A stretch of 64,000 bases of DNA from Haliotis asinina. Taxonomy: Eukaryota; Mollusca; Gastropoda; Lepetellida; Haliotidae. The DNA lies in NCBI RefSeq assembly GCF_037392515.1, contig NC_090290.1, positions 35,347,253-35,411,252 of the forward strand. The letters run 5' to 3'. Shown piece after piece: positions 42,326 to 55,539 of this stretch (positions within the stretch are counted from its first letter, which is position 1; every line of letters starts with the position of its first letter). The position numbers and the translations under genes are program-made. Under the pieces are notes generated by a model, which worked only from the letters and a program-made list of their open reading frames with translations, made no database searches and had not been told where the DNA came from.

Positions 42326-43330
42326 GTATATTCTGATGATTTTATAAAGGAATTTAAACATTATTTTGTCCGAATTTAGTGTCATGAGCTTAAAGGGATA
42401 ACGAATTCTTTAAACTTTCCTGGATAAGGGTTTAGTTTGAGGTACTGATTGAATGACATTGCTCAACTAAATGAACAGATGTAAGCTCAAGGTATGACTA
42501 AAATGTATATATTTGCCAGTTCCAGGTTTTGGAATGCAAGTAATATTTCGCAGGAAATGATTGGCAGAGGAACTAGTATTAATACAATGACTTAGTTTGT
42601 ACATTGCACTTTGCACCTCCATCTACCAACAGTTTTCAGAGACACCATGTGTACATTGTTCTTTCTACCTCCTCTATCCATAGTTTTCAGACACCCATGT
42701 CGTCCATTCAATTAAGCAAGGAACTATGTTTAGAAGACCATAAATCCAAGAATATGATGCCTGATCTGTCTAAGGTAATTGACCCAGGCACCAATAAAAC
42801 ACAGTGATGCAAATAATATCACAGCCACGAGTGAGTGAGTTCGTGTGTGTTGGTTTTGAGTGAGCGAGCGAGCAGCAACAGAATAAATGTAAATACTCTT
42901 TGCATGTGACACAGATTGCAAAAAAAAAAATCAATAAAAAAAACAAACCAAAATTATAGATCTCAGAATACATCAAGTTTATCTTTTTGTAAATAGAACC
43001 GACAAAGCCCTTTAGACACGTTACATTTCAGACGTTTTGTCTACACAACATGCTTTATGTACACATTGCTGTTCAGATCGTTGACGTTACGTACTGATGG
43101 CTAGAATAAGTGTTTAAACTACTTATGTATTCTTATCACAGACAGGAAAAAGGGGAACATTTTGCCTCGTGCCTGTATTCAGCTGTATCAGAGGTTTGTG
43201 TCTCTGTTGGTTGGCAACTGATTTAACAACTACATAGATATAATGACATGTGAAGAAGTGACCATACATAATACAGTTACATTGAGTAAAGTCTACGTTG
43301 TTTGCTATCACCCGTTGTGTCCGTATTATG
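42326..43330. other. No gene seen
   Basis: AT-rich sequence with A-runs (42920-42950) and a short GTGA run (42830-42840). A 67-codon reading at 42604-42807 has no motif. Confidence 0.4.
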
Positions 43331-43334
43331 ACAG

Positions 43335-43970
43335 GAGAAATGCTGGAACGTTGAAGACTCCCACGGCGACATTGCCATCGTTTTCCAACGTATGAAGGTT
43401 ACCTAGGAACAATGTTGGCAACCATCCGACGTGTATCCTTGTCCCTGTTTTGGTAACATCCCTGCCGTCCATGAATTTCATTAAAGCAAAATATGCCTGT
43501 GATCTAGATTATGTCTTTGTACTCCTTGGGACAGAGACTTTTTTCTGAACTCTACACCCGATGCCGTTTGTCCTAGAAAGGTGGTAAGCGTTTATGACAT
43601 GCGTTAACCGAAACTAGTTCTGAGAAGAAAGTGTACAGTTTGTTTGACCAAACTTGAAAAGAAACGAAAAGCGTATAGTATGACCAGGAATTATTGACAA
43701 TTTTAGGAATAGGCTAATTTGAATTCTAGTATAAACACCCATCTATCATGTACATGGTTTTACTTTAGAGAGACAAGTCTGTTTATCCTTTTTCAATGTG
43801 CGCAGGACTCTGTGCGATCTCTGTATCCACACTGTGACTGATTTAAGATAATTCTGTTACATATTCAGTTAAATATGCCTGCATTGTGAGTGTTGTCCAT
43901 ATACTCATAGCTATTAGATGATCAAATTGCATGGCATCTCTTGCTTTGGGCAAACCTAAAATGTACTGTC
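43335..43970. repeat. Duplicated block shared with 59190-59600 and 15000-15140
   Basis: 43349-43540 matches 59197-59360 ('cacggcgacattgcca', 'gtgtatccttgtccctgttt'), and similarity continues to about 43700. The end (43840-43970) matches 15000-15140. In gene B this block follows directly after the trinucleotide tract, whereas in gene A about 5.4 kb with the membrane and tail exons lies between. No frame is conserved across the copies, so it is not called coding. Confidence 0.65.
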
Positions 43971-44039
43971 TATTAAAATATATTTCTTTCTTTGTCTTTC
44001 TTTATTCACGTGAGTGTAGGCCAGCGGTCCATGATACAG

Positions 44040-44400
44040 ATACATTTGCTGCCTTCAAGCTGCGGTGACGCTGATTACTAGCGTAAGGGAAGATTTCGTA
44101 AGAACAGGAGTAACATTACACATTAATCGGTTGAATTTACACACGGTTGGATGAGTGAAAACATCAGCGGGAATAAAAGGATTGCGTAGGTCATCGTAAG
44201 CAGTGCATATCAACAAGAAATGATACAGTAACTCATTTTCCACGTAGTTATAGGAACGCATTTCACACAATCTTTAGCTCTTTGGTGTTTTTGTATATCT
44301 ACCCATTTCTATATTCAATTGGTGTGAACTACACCTGAATTTAGCTAAAGCAATACAAAATGTCTTGATAGCTATGCAATGGAGATATGGATCACTACCG
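44040..44400 (-). pseudogene. LINE C-terminal remnant
   Basis: Minus strand reads FRCSSHQLNIEMGRYTKTPK, then CEMRSYNYVENELLYHFLLI and CTAYDDLRNPFIPADVF, matching the C-terminal zinc region of the LINEs in this window. Interrupted by a stop near 44275. It lies between the two parts of the duplicated block at 43.3-46 kb. Confidence 0.65.
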
Positions 44401-44559
44401 AAAAGAGGTTTAAATTGAGAATATGAATGGGTTTTAGGGCCAGCAGACAGCAAGAAATGCCATTTCTGTAAATATATGTTTGGGGCTCTGGCTGTGAACT
44501 GAAAAGGTTTACATTGGGTGTGAATTGATTTGCGAAAGAGGGTGCAAGTGGAGTTAAGG

Positions 44560-45960
44560 GAGTTTACATGCTACATCGCGTCGGCAATATTACAACCGAG
44601 AAAAACAAACACGTCTCGCGATATGATAGCAAAAGTACCTATCGACAGTCATACATGTCGCAGTTAAAAATTGTGGATAAGATAAAATGCCCCTATCACA
44701 GCGTCTGCGATTACAACAAGCAAGCAATTCTGCAAAGATTTAGTCGTTCATCGTGAACCTGGACGTAGCTAGAGCTGATGTACAGTCAGAGGTAGGATAC
44801 GTTGTGACGTTAAGAAACTACAGCCAACACTGAGGCAAATTTCTTGACGTAGAAGTAGTCGAATGGGTATCATGGTACAACCAGTGATGTTAGTGAGAGA
44901 GAGTGAGTGAGAGTGATGGGAGTGAGTGAGAGTGATGGGAGTGAGGAGTGAGGAAGTGATAGGAGTGCGTGAGTAAAATGGCTGCAAACTGCCATGTGAA
45001 CGCACCAATGTAACCGCGACGTAGGGTGTCTGCAGTGAGTTGGGTCGGACCCCGTTTCACAAAGCTCTCGTAAGCACAAAATCTGGTAAGTTTCCTCGTG
45101 GCATCCCTACCTCCTATACTGTAACATAAGAGGTACCAATGTTACGATAAATGTTATGAGATCTTAAGCTTGCGAGAGGACGTGTTTACCCTCTTCTAGA
45201 ACACATGTTGTCATTATTGATTTTCAGTTGTCCTTTCGCATAATTTTGATCTTTACATCAAACGGAATATGTTTCTGAGGATAGTCAGTAATGGGTATTC
45301 TTTTGTACTGTCATTCCTTTCACTGGAATAATATCTGAGCGCTTTTAAGTGATACATATCTTCACTTTGAGGAATGCGGTGTTTCGGAGTAAATATTTAA
45401 TCGTTCCCCCGATGAAGGAGTAAGCGTATGCTTCGATACACCGCCTTCCTTAAAAGAAGAATATAAGAAGAATCATAACATCTTAGCCTATTATTCGGAC
45501 AAATATGATAAATTGCACTCACTCCATTTTTTCTAGTGTCAACGTATTAACAGTCAAGAAACTCACATGTCAAGTAATGCAAAGCCTTTCCGATATATGT
45601 TTCACAATTTGGTGAAACATAATGCCATTTGCTGCTAAAAGACTTTCTTTCACAAATCTTGAACAAATTTGACATAAAGTTGCTATACATTATTCACTTA
45701 AGTGTTTGGCACCAAAAACTCGTGTAGCATGAAAGGATAGAGTCGGTATTATATTACATTCTGCATTACATAACCGTATGGTGATTACAAGCGGTATGAA
45801 ATTTTATATCATCATTATAGCCGCTGATAACGAACATCTGAGCGAGTGTACATCCCAAACCACACCAGAATGTGGACGAAGTGGCGAGAATCCCTCTTAC
45901 TGGTGACATGGATTTTCCTTCAAGGTATCATGTGATCATTTTTATGGTATAATCATATCA
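44560..45960. repeat. Duplicated block (partner 17590-19060)
   Basis: Collinear with 17590-19060 except for shorter GTGA repeats (44890-44960) and about 90 bp near 45400-45530 not present in the partner. Contains a decayed copy of the orphan exon at 45835-45925 ending in a GTATCA donor-like site. No intact gene. Confidence 0.7.
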
Positions 45961-46500
45961 TACATTGTGTCTGAATTTAGTGTCATGAAAATATGTACAA
46001 AACACTTCTAACAGTTGAATGATATGATCGCCACTCAATGGTATGACGTGAGATGTAATGTGAGATGAGAGCAAGGGTAATATTTCCCATATACACATGG
46101 GGTAACTATGTCAGAAATGTCCACATAAAGGAAGATGATTCTGGAATAAAGTCATTGTAGATAGGTCTACTCTATTCTCAATGCGTATATTTTTGTGGCA
46201 CAAGTTTAACAGTAGTATATATCACAAATCTAAGTACAGTACACGTGTACAATGCATTACTCTTTTGACACTATAACACATCCATATAAGACTCATTCCC
46301 TACAGAATGTGGACGAACTGTCCTTGATATTTAAAGTACACAATTCTCTATAGATAGTACAAAGGGAGAGAGGGTTATATCAGTTTGTAGGCCATCGGCT
46401 GATGTACAAAAAAACAAAAACAACAACAACCAAAAAACCAAACCAAACAAAAAAAACCAAAAAAACCCAAAAACAACCCCAAACAAGAAACAAAAGAAGC
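45960..46500. other. No gene seen; A/C-rich stretch
   Basis: Includes an A-rich run with scattered C (46410-46490). The minus-strand low-complexity readings over it (Phe/Val/Cys-rich) are artefacts. Confidence 0.5.
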
Positions 46501-47870
46501 AAGCAATTTATATGACACTTTGCATAATGACAACAGGCAGATATTTGTGTTGTCATTATATAGAAGATCGACATTTAAGTGCTGTTTTGATAAATTTAGC
46601 ACAATTTAATGAAAGTAAGTTGTCATTAGAAGTTATTAACTTTATGAGTTTGCAATCATTTGTTAAATTATTCCATAGAGGTAAATATGTGCATATTTAC
46701 CACAGTTAAATAGCAAGTGGACCCGTCTTCATTTCTATTACTATTACAGATCTTACAAATTACATCTGAATTCATATTACATCGTACCAGGAAAGCATTG
46801 AATCTTAACCATAAATTAATATCTTGTTTAGTCTCTTACATTGTTTCTTAAAATGTGATTATCAAGCTGCAACGATGATAGAATACTTTTGAAATGTACA
46901 AGCCAAACATAACCAAATCCATACTCATTGAAGACCTTTCGTATTTGAGAAACCCAAGTAATCCTAGTAATAGAATCCAGTCTAAATATTTAATTATAAC
47001 ATAGTTTGTGATAACGGTCATTAGACATTCTTAATAGTTTACACCTAGTAGAAAACATGATACCAAGATAATTATAATATGTGGCTGTTTTCAGTTGTAC
47101 GCCATAAAAACCCAACATTTTTCATAATTACGAAGGTATCACCCATTTCAACATGCTACTATCTCTGCCTTATCCATATTCACTTGTGACCCCCAAGACT
47201 TACAAAATTTACACAAGAAGTCGATTTTCCTTTGCAACCCAACCACACTATCATCAAGAATGCATATCTTCTATCATAGAGTGAAATTCTGAGATAAACA
47301 TTGGAAATTAAACTATGGAATGGGGACACATCCTTGTCTTACTCCACTTAAACAGTCATAATACTGTGTTATAGAAGTACTGCATATTCTAACAGACGCT
47401 TATATTTTAGAGTACATAAACCAGCAGCAACTTTCCACCAAAACCATAACAAAACTAACCATAACAGAAAAATCTACCCTCACCTTTAGACAGCTTTTTT
47501 GCACAAGGCATTGTAAAGTAAACACATTATCCATAGTACAATATCCCTGTTTAAATCACGCTTGAGACTCCGGAATACTGTCAAAGAAATTAGCAAACTG
47601 ATGCAGACGTTTACTGTCAGTGATCGAAAATATTTTCCTAAACGAATCTATGAGGGATATACCTCAATAATTATGCACGCAATTATACCTTCCCTTCTTA
47701 TTGAGTGGAGCAACCAAACCTTCACACCTGTCAGTAGGAATTAGATAGAATATTATTATACAAAAGCAGTAGATAAGGAAGGAGTAGGCTGCCACAGCAA
47801 TGAATAATTTCGGGCTAAGACATCATCTGGACCTGCCGCTTAACCCCCCAACACAAGTATTTCTGATGAT
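46500..47870 (-). pseudogene. LINE reverse transcriptase remnant, minus strand
   Basis: Minus strand, N to C. An LNKKGRYNCVHNY block is near 47690-47720 and QA.FKQGYCTMDNVFTLQCL near 47510-47560. A GVRQGC-type block lies near 47330, and a degraded C-terminus runs to about 46500. Stops are frequent and the FADD box is not identifiable. Its RT start matches the LINE at 19735-19960, so both are the same family. Confidence 0.7.
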
Positions 47871-47959
47871 GGAAACTTGTTTACAAGTTCTACTGTTTCT
47901 TCCTTCATGGCCTTTGCTTTCAGAACGTCAAAACCATTATGATCCAACCTACAACTCGT

Positions 47960-50900
47960 TTCCACCAGTCAGAGAAGCAAAGCAGTAATCTGTTGATTAT
48001 CTCTACCTGATGAAGTGAAGTACTGCTGACAACTTCCGTCACTTCTGGGTCCGCTTCAGGTATGTGGTAGTTGAGGTTTGTTTCTTTCTGCCATTCTGCT
48101 TCATGGCGCCACAGGAAATCTGTTCCTTGTGATCAGAAGGCCGCTTGGAAGAAGATATGAATTCTAGCGCCTCTTGATGCTATGTCTGCTGGGTTCAAGG
48201 ATGTTTCAATGTATTTCCACTGTTTCACATCTGAGGCTTCTCTTATAACTCCATTGCGATTGGCGACAAAGGTGTGAAATCTTGTCTTTTCATTTGTGAT
48301 GTACCTAATAGCTGGCATACTATAGGTCCAGATGAATACTGCACAGTGACAACATGGAGTAGTCAAGTTCTTCCACTATCATCCTGCTCAACCTGACACT
48401 CAGGGCTGCTGCTTGTTGGCACTTTCTTTAGTGGTGCTACGCGAGATTTACGCAAAAAAACCCAAAGACCAGTGAATCTCATATCTGTTGTTGGTTAGTA
48501 AGAGATAGACTACAACACCATATCCGATGTCACTAGTATCTGAGAACATGTGCAGCTCACATGTACGCACAGGACCAAAGTCTCACGGTTTGTATGATCT
48601 CATTACATGAAGTTCCTCAATCTGAAGTAGATCTTCCTTCCACTGTGTCCAATTTCGTAATCCATCTCCCTCAGTCTTGTCATCCCAAACTACATTCTGA
48701 CGACAAGGGGTCTGTAGCAGTGACATTGCTGTAAGGAAGAAAGGTGACAGTAGGCCAATCGGGTTATAAACCGAGCTCAAGGTTGCTAGAATTCCTCTCT
48801 TGGTGTTATGTGATTTCTAAGGTGAAAGTAAAGCCCAGAGTATCCTTTCCTACTTCCCAGAACATACCAAGTGTCCTCTCAGGTGGAAGTTCTGAGTTTT
48901 CCAAATCTAAGTGTTTGACAGCTTTTGCCCTCTCTTCGGGTGGAATGGAGTTTAATACAGTGTGGTTATTGCTCATCCACTTTGACAAACGAAAATCTCC
49001 TCTCTGACAGAGAGTTGCAATTTGGTGTATGAGAGATATAGCCCTTTCTTCACTGGCTGCAGACTTCAAACGGTCATCTATGCAGAAATTCTTCTTTAAC
49101 ATTTCTATTACTTCTTCATCGTAAAACTCTTGGTTAACATGTGCTGTCTTTCGCAATGCTGCGTTGGAACAGCTTGGTGCTGAAACTGCTCCAAACAGGT
49201 GACCTTTCATCCGATATGTTGTTTGCTCTTGTTGCAGGTCACCATCTTCGCACCAGAAGAGTCGTGCATAGTCTCTGACTTCTTCAAACAACTGCATCTG
49301 ATAGAAAATGGATTCAACATCGCCCATGAAGGCAATATGTTCTTGTCTGAGCCTCAAGAGAACCACTATGAGATTGATGGTCAAGTTTGGTCCTGGCAGG
49401 AATTAACTATTTAAAGAGATTTCATGGTAGGTGGCTGAGAACATGAACACCACGCGTATCTTGTCGGGCTTTCTAGAATGATAAATACCATGATGGGGTA
49501 TGCACCATCCATTTCCTATTTCTCTCTTGATCATACCTTCAGGGACTTTCTCTGCATAACCCATTTTCAGGATGTTGTTAATAAATTCAGTATAGTCTTC
49601 ATGAAATTTCTGATTTCTTTTCAGTTTCTCTTTAAGGCTTTGAAGTCTGTGAAAGGCTGGAGTTTGGTTCTTTGGTAAACAAACATTTTCTTTTCTGAAG
49701 GGTAGTTTTATAGAGAAATGCCCGTTTCCGCATTTAATTGAATTCTCTACTTTCTCTTTGAAGAGTTTATCTTCATGCGAATGTTCTTTCTTGTCGTTAA
49801 TCATTTTCTCTGGGAAATCAAAGTTGATTCCTGTTTTAACAACTTTCTCCAAGTTCCTCATACTTTCTATTCATTCCAGGGCAACTACTTCTGTTCTAAA
49901 TACAGGGAATCTTGCGTCTTTGCCTGATGCCGTGTTATGTACCACGTTCCAGACTACCTATCCAAGCAGTGTTCTTGTAGCATGTGGACTCCCACGTGGA
50001 CCTGTCTTCAAGTTGGTCCATCAACTGTTCTGAGCAAAATGAAACACTAATTTCAGGATCAAGGAAAGCATATGTCTCTACCATCTTACAGCTATTCCTC
50101 ATCCCGACCCTCACCGGAATAATGGCCATTGTACATTCACCTTCACCAGCTGCCATGGGACCACTAGCACAGGCGCTTGTTGGTTTGGACTCAACATTCT
50201 TAATCACAGCTGGTGATTTGTGACCATCAATGTGTAACAAGGTGTGGCGATTACCATCACACTTTGAACACTTTACCTTCCATTCACACCGTTTGTCTGT
50301 GTGTCCGCATCTAAAACATTTGATACAAAGGCCTTTGGTCATCATAAGATGTAGTCGTCTGTCATAAGAAAGAATCCCCATTCTCTACAGGAACTGAGCT
50401 TATGGTGGTTGAATGAACTACAGCATATACGTCAACAGATATCTTAGCCTTTGATCACCAGATTTTCTAAACACTGTAGTGTTGACCTGTGATCTCGTTC
50501 TTTGTGTGCACTCAGTGAGATTTGTGGCAAAAGTTTGAGTTTTGTTTTGTTGAATGTTTCCTAGACGACATCTTGACAGTGAAGATGATGATTTCTATTC
50601 ATCGCTTTCTTGCCATAGATCGGATCAACTGCTTTCTTCGCTTTACGTCCCATAAAGTTCACCAAGTCATACAATTGAATGGATTGGTGTTTTTCCCCCA
50701 AATGTTTGAAACAAGGTGTCGCCACTTGTCGTGATACTGGTACGGTAGCTTCATATCTAGTCTCCTCTTTTTTTCAGGATAGTACAAAATTTTGGGAGAG
50801 TTGATACTGCCTACTTCATGTTTACATTCAGTGAGGAATATCGAAAACTCATCCAGTCCGTTTGCATTGACCATCTTAATGAGTGGTCACTCTAACGCTT

Positions 50901-51640
50901 TCTTGATACAGGCAGAAGCAATCAAGTCTGTGTTCCCATATCTCTCTTCATATTCTCTAAGTATAGCATTGTAAGCCATGTTGCCATCTGTTTAGCTGTT
51001 TGCTTCTCCAGTGGTAAACTGGTCTAGATGGTTTACAATCTCATCCATATCATCAGTGTTTAAAATCGCTTTATTCCTAAACTGTCTCATGAATCTCTTA
51101 AGGAAAAGCATCTCTTAATGAATCTCTTAATGAAAATCATCTCCAGTAAATTTTATCATTTCTGCAGCTGACATGCTGAGATGGCGAACGGCAGAAGTGT
51201 AGTCACTTCTTATCACTTATGGTGATCAGTTTGATGTTTACTTATACGTGCAATACGTTTAAGACTCTTTTAGAACTAGCATGTTGATCAGCTTAAGGTT
51301 TTTCTTAAGTTTAAGTGTCTCTCGTTGCAAAGATAGGTCTTGCTTTATAACGCCGGTCTCTTTATGTTCTGGAGAACCTTAACACAAACTATGACATTAC
51401 GTTTCGCCTCTGTGATAGCTAACTGAGCTTCAAGCTCCAGTTCCTTTTCTTGCATTTTCCAATTCAATCTGATCTTGTTTCCCCAGAGACCTCGATTTTG
51501 CTATCAGTTCAGCCCTTTTCTGTCCCTCTTCTAACCTGGCAAAGGAGAGGAAGCTAAGCCGACTATAACGTGACCCTGCCTGTGATATTACTGATTTGCA
51601 ATTGCCTGTGTTGGGGATGCTGTCCTTCAATGTCAGAACA
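47960..51640 (-). pseudogene. BEL/Pao LTR retrotransposon, minus strand, lacking integrase end
   Basis: N to C on the minus strand. A Gag start (RYSRLSFLSFARLEEGQKRA near 51540) leads into further Gag fragments (50659-50874). A CCHC zinc knuckle (CFRCGHTDKRCEWKVKC near 50285-50330) follows. The protease-like FLDPEISVSFCSEQL near 50045 lacks the D-S/T-G active site. RT covers 48806-49861, and an RNase H region runs on to 48133. The match fades near 47960 in the early integrase region. No LTRs were identified. Several frameshifts; inactive. Confidence 0.8.
48806..49861 (-). pseudogene. BEL/Pao reverse transcriptase
   Basis: Two long minus-strand readings (49403-49861 and 48806-49384) separated by a frameshift. 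They carry the polymerase entry segment (GNGWCIPHHGIYHSRKPDKI, RVVFMFSA), the palm start RQEHIAFMGDVESIFYQMQL, then MKGHLFGAVSAPSCSNAALR. The catalytic box appears as CIDDRLKS, where the family usually has YVDDCLKS, so both Asp are kept. The order and motifs are characteristic of BEL/Pao. Confidence 0.85.
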
Positions 51641-51814
51641 TTTTCTTCAAACCAATCTTTGCTCTGAATTCTCGAATAACCGGAGCTTCCTCATTTTTAC
51701 CAAAGTCCATATATTCTTTGAGTTTTTATCTCCATTCAAAAGTACTGAATATTCATCTCGCAGTGCAAAATGGTTTTCTAACTGGACTTTGGAATTCGAA
51801 CTGTAGTTGCCCAA

Positions 51815-52439
51815 ATTTTTGCATTGAGATTAACACCTGCATAGACCAGTGAACAAGAAACTGCAAATGACGGGAAATCTCCAGAGATACATCTCCACAA
51901 ATCATGTCAAAACTGATCATCCTCTAACAACTCGTGATAATGCATCAGGAATATTATTGTCTTAACTTCAGTATGTTTTATGTTTAACTCAAGTTCGTGC
52001 AAAGATAAGCTCTTCGCATTAAGAGGTGACATTTATTCTTCATTTATAAACAAAAGTCAGTGGATTGTGATCGTTATACACATGTATGAATAACATTGTA
52101 GTACTAAAGTCAAAATGGGGCTGAAATGCAAACTTCAAAGCAAGAGTTTTCTTTTTCAATGATGGAGGAATTCCTATTATGTTTGTTTACTGCAGTTAGC
52201 GACAAAACAATACGAAATCATGCTGTTTTCTCGGAAGAACACAGCAGTTTGAAAATATTAGTTTTGTGTTGGAAAAAGAATCTGGCTTCATGAAATATAA
52301 GGCATAAAGTTAAATAGAACTAGGCAACTGATGTACTATATGTTATTCGACTGTCTGGATATCCAATTATGTACCAATTCACTACAGTAACAGCTTTACG
52401 TCTTTATATCTAAGGTCTAAATCGGTTTTCCCTCAACAG
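51815..52439. repeat. Upstream part of the gene B duplicated block (Gypsy fragment included)
   Basis: Collinear with 22400-23028. It includes the Gypsy RNase H fragment on the minus strand (VYNDHNPL equivalent near 52070) and the acceptor before exon B1. The left edge of the similarity, near 51820, adjoins the BEL/Pao element start. Confidence 0.75.
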
Positions 52440-52799
52440 TTCCATACACAGCTGTCTTTGGCCAGAGACACGTGATTGCTTGTCAGAACGTTCCGTTGAG
52501 AGACGAGCCCTCGTGTCCCTCCACCCAGATGCTGCTTCTCCCCGCCATGTTTACACTGGGGGTGTACTGTCATCCCACATGCCACAGAAAAACGGCTGGT
52601 TGTTGTCCGAAGCGTGAGACTGATACCGTGACTGAGTACTGTCTTCCTGTCATGAAGAACAACCTCACAGATCACAACTACCTGGACTTTGTGAACACCT
52701 GCACGGCCTCGACAACATGTCAACTGTCTTCACCTGGTCTGAAGGTGCAGCATACCGATGGTGAAGACTTTGTGACCTTCACATATGAATGTGTACACA
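52440..52799 (+). CDS. Exon B1: Cys-rich ectodomain
   Basis: 120 codons, phase 1-1, acceptor AG 52438-52439, donor GTGAGT from 52800. About 95% identical to exon A1 in protein by eye. Differences include Thr to Ala (LLLPAM), Ser to Cys (GVYCHPTC), Arg to Gly (SSPG), Pro to His and His to Asp near the end. No stop or shift. Ten cysteines against nine in A1. Confidence 0.75.
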
Positions 52800-53479
52800 G
52801 TGAGTAGTGTCCAACTACTTTTTATCAACATTCATATATGTACCATAAGCAACAAACAAATCATCAGGTTTTATTGAGTGCAAATATATATACTAATCGA
52901 GACTTGGTATGACTTTTCTTTACAAGTTGTGGGAAGCTCAACAGCGTATTCGTGTACGTACTCGCAACTAAATATGAATTATACAAGTTCAAGGATGCCA
53001 TCATACTTACTGTTTATTGAGACGTTTGAATGTAAAATCTTACACCTCTATCACGCTTAAAGTGAGCGCAAGCAAATGTTCGTCTTTGTCTTCTACTGAC
53101 TCCTCCTACTAATGTACCATTTGCTATTCATTGTTGTTCTTCATGTTAAACTGCAGTGTGTCATAAAATATTTTGTATGTATACTTCTTATGATTTGGTT
53201 GAACTCGCAACTACCTGTAATGGATGTGTACAGCCAAATGCACGATGCTAAAGTGAAAAGCCCGAAGAGTAGAACAAGCATTAGGACTAGTTGGATACAT
53301 CGGCATGATGGATACACAGAGTTTCGGTATACACCCGCCACAATGGGTAAGGCTCCTTAAACTTCATTCACTCAATAGATGCCACATAGAGGGAACGCTT
53401 TACCTTGATGTCTCATCACTTATTGGTTTAGGTTTACGTGCTGACATAACTGGTTATGTTTACATAATCTGTTACCACA

Positions 53480-53623
53480 ATTGTCTATCATCTTTATTCA
53501 AGAAGAATTTATGCCCCCGGCCCATATTCACATATGCATGTGGTCAGTCAGCACTTATTGCATATTGTATACGGCACTACATATTGTATACTGCATATAC
53601 ATTACACATACATATATACATAC

Positions 53624-53676
<53 letters not shown>

Positions 53677-55535
53677 CATATATATATATATATATGTGTG
53701 TGTGTGTATGTGTGCGTGCGTATATATGTGTGTGTATATATATATGTCTGTATATACATACATATGTGTGTGTATGCGTGTGTGTGTGTGTATGTGTGTG
53801 TACATACATATCCATACATATTCATATATACACATATACACATACAACCATACCCATAATGAATATAAAGAGGGATTAATAACCAATCAGCAGGTTATTC
53901 TCATACAGTTTGCATGATAGATATACATGGCCAGCTTTCTACCGATATTAACGTCCTCTGAACCCAAAAGCATATTAAATTTATCATGCGTTGGATATGA
54001 TATAAAGCAGGTAAATATCTCTCACGCAATAGTTTATACCGTACACAAACCATCAAATAATGGTATTCATCTTCCATGTATCCTTCATTACAGACAGTGC
54101 ACACCCTTCCGTCCGTAGGAGCATTCACATATGTCTGTTTCTATTTTGGGGTAATCGTTTGAGATATAACTCTGTTCCAAAGGTACCCTTAAAAAAGTAC
54201 AATTTCTTGTTTTAGAGCTGTTGAATAGTAAGTAGTGTCAGTCTTGTTCAAAAGAACATTTTAATCTGACATAACTTCCGTAATGAAGGATTCTTTACTA
54301 ATTATTGTTTGTGACTCCCATATATAGCCAAGTCGAAACAATAAGTATTTCAATTTGGAAACCCAATGACTTTTACCATTATTATACCACTGTGTTATGG
54401 ATGTATTTGGTTAAAAACAGGCTCAAAGGTTTTACTATTATATACATAACAAAATGTTACATAAGCTCATATTATGGCTACGCTTTTTATCTCTCAACAA
54501 TGATGTATACTTATTTCTCGTCTTTATATAACTCGCCAAAGAGATTGGATCCTTATGAGACCTGAACACAGATGACAGCTGATTTCTCTCATAGCTATAA
54601 TATTCACATTCTTTATCAAACCAATCCTGCGGCGTTTTCTTAGCATTACTATATAATCGTTTCATACCGTTTGCAGCATTACAGATGGGATCAGTAAACA
54701 CCGTGACTGCTTTGTCAACATCTGAGTGTATTAATTCTGAAAAGGCATCAGACATATCCAAATCAGAAATTAATCAGAAGGTAAAGTGTCCCTAAATAAA
54801 TCCCGTTTGATTACGTCCCAGACATACCGGTAATCACAATGCTCACGTGCATCATGAGACTCAGAGTCAGCCGGTACATTGTCACGTGACTGCAATGCAC
54901 ACACGAGGGAAGGTGGTCGGCCTCTGACCTAGTTTCAATCTCGACAGAGGGAAAGCAGCTCTCCCAACGACAACACATAGTCAATGACACTTGCCCCAGA
55001 GGCACCAATGAAAGTGAAGTCACCGATAGACGAGTTAGTACCACAACGGCCATTATATATAGACAGATCAAAAACTGAGCATAAATTTAGTAGCTGTGTC
55101 CCTGTTTTGTTTATTATTTTGTCACATGAACAACGTTCCAGATTAAGTTTATCAAAACGATAACTAAAGTCGTCTAGATTTAGTCTCTCTGCTATGTCAT
55201 CATCTATGAAGTCAGGTTCATAAGCAGTTCTTGCGTTAAAGTCGCCACCAATGAACAAGTACATATCACCACATTCTTGCAAAATATCAAGGAGTGAGTC
55301 TTGCAACATTGAGATGCCACATATAGCTGGTTTCATAAGGATGTATATAGACACCCGCGAATAACACATCTTTACCCGTACTAAAAAACTGACTTATCAA
55401 AAACCGTATATATAGCATTCAGGGAAGTCAATGATTTTTTCACATACCTACGGACTAGAAGGTGTTTCAATACAATAATCCCACCAGATAACCTTCCATA
55501 CGTAGCAGTTTTCTCAGCCTTGAAATCATGCTGAA
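53480..55535 (-). mobile_element. LINE insertion with TA/TG microsatellite in gene B intron 1
   Basis: The intron of gene A reads continuously across this point (near 24095), so about 2.06 kb was added to B or lost from A. The minus-strand LINE holds an endonuclease (54935-55530: TATYGRLSGGIIVL, FIGGDFNARTAYEPDF, DFTFIGASGASVIDYV), a linker (54438-54761: WFDKECEYYSYERNQLSSVF) and the C-terminal zinc region (53901-54128: CTVCNEGYMEDEYHYLMVC). RT between them is almost all deleted. Reading frames are broken near 54800 and 55380. Confidence 0.75.
53625..53830 (+). repeat. (TA)n/(TG)n microsatellite
   Basis: CATA repeats, then about 25 TA, then mixed TATG and TGTG repeats. The Tyr/Ile/His/Thr readings in all frames are repeat artefacts. 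Confidence 0.95.
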
Positions 55536-55539
55536 TAAA

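Noticed and set aside
53481..53917. Overlapping Tyr/Ile/His/Thr readings in all frames
   Set aside because: Produced by the TA/TG microsatellite.
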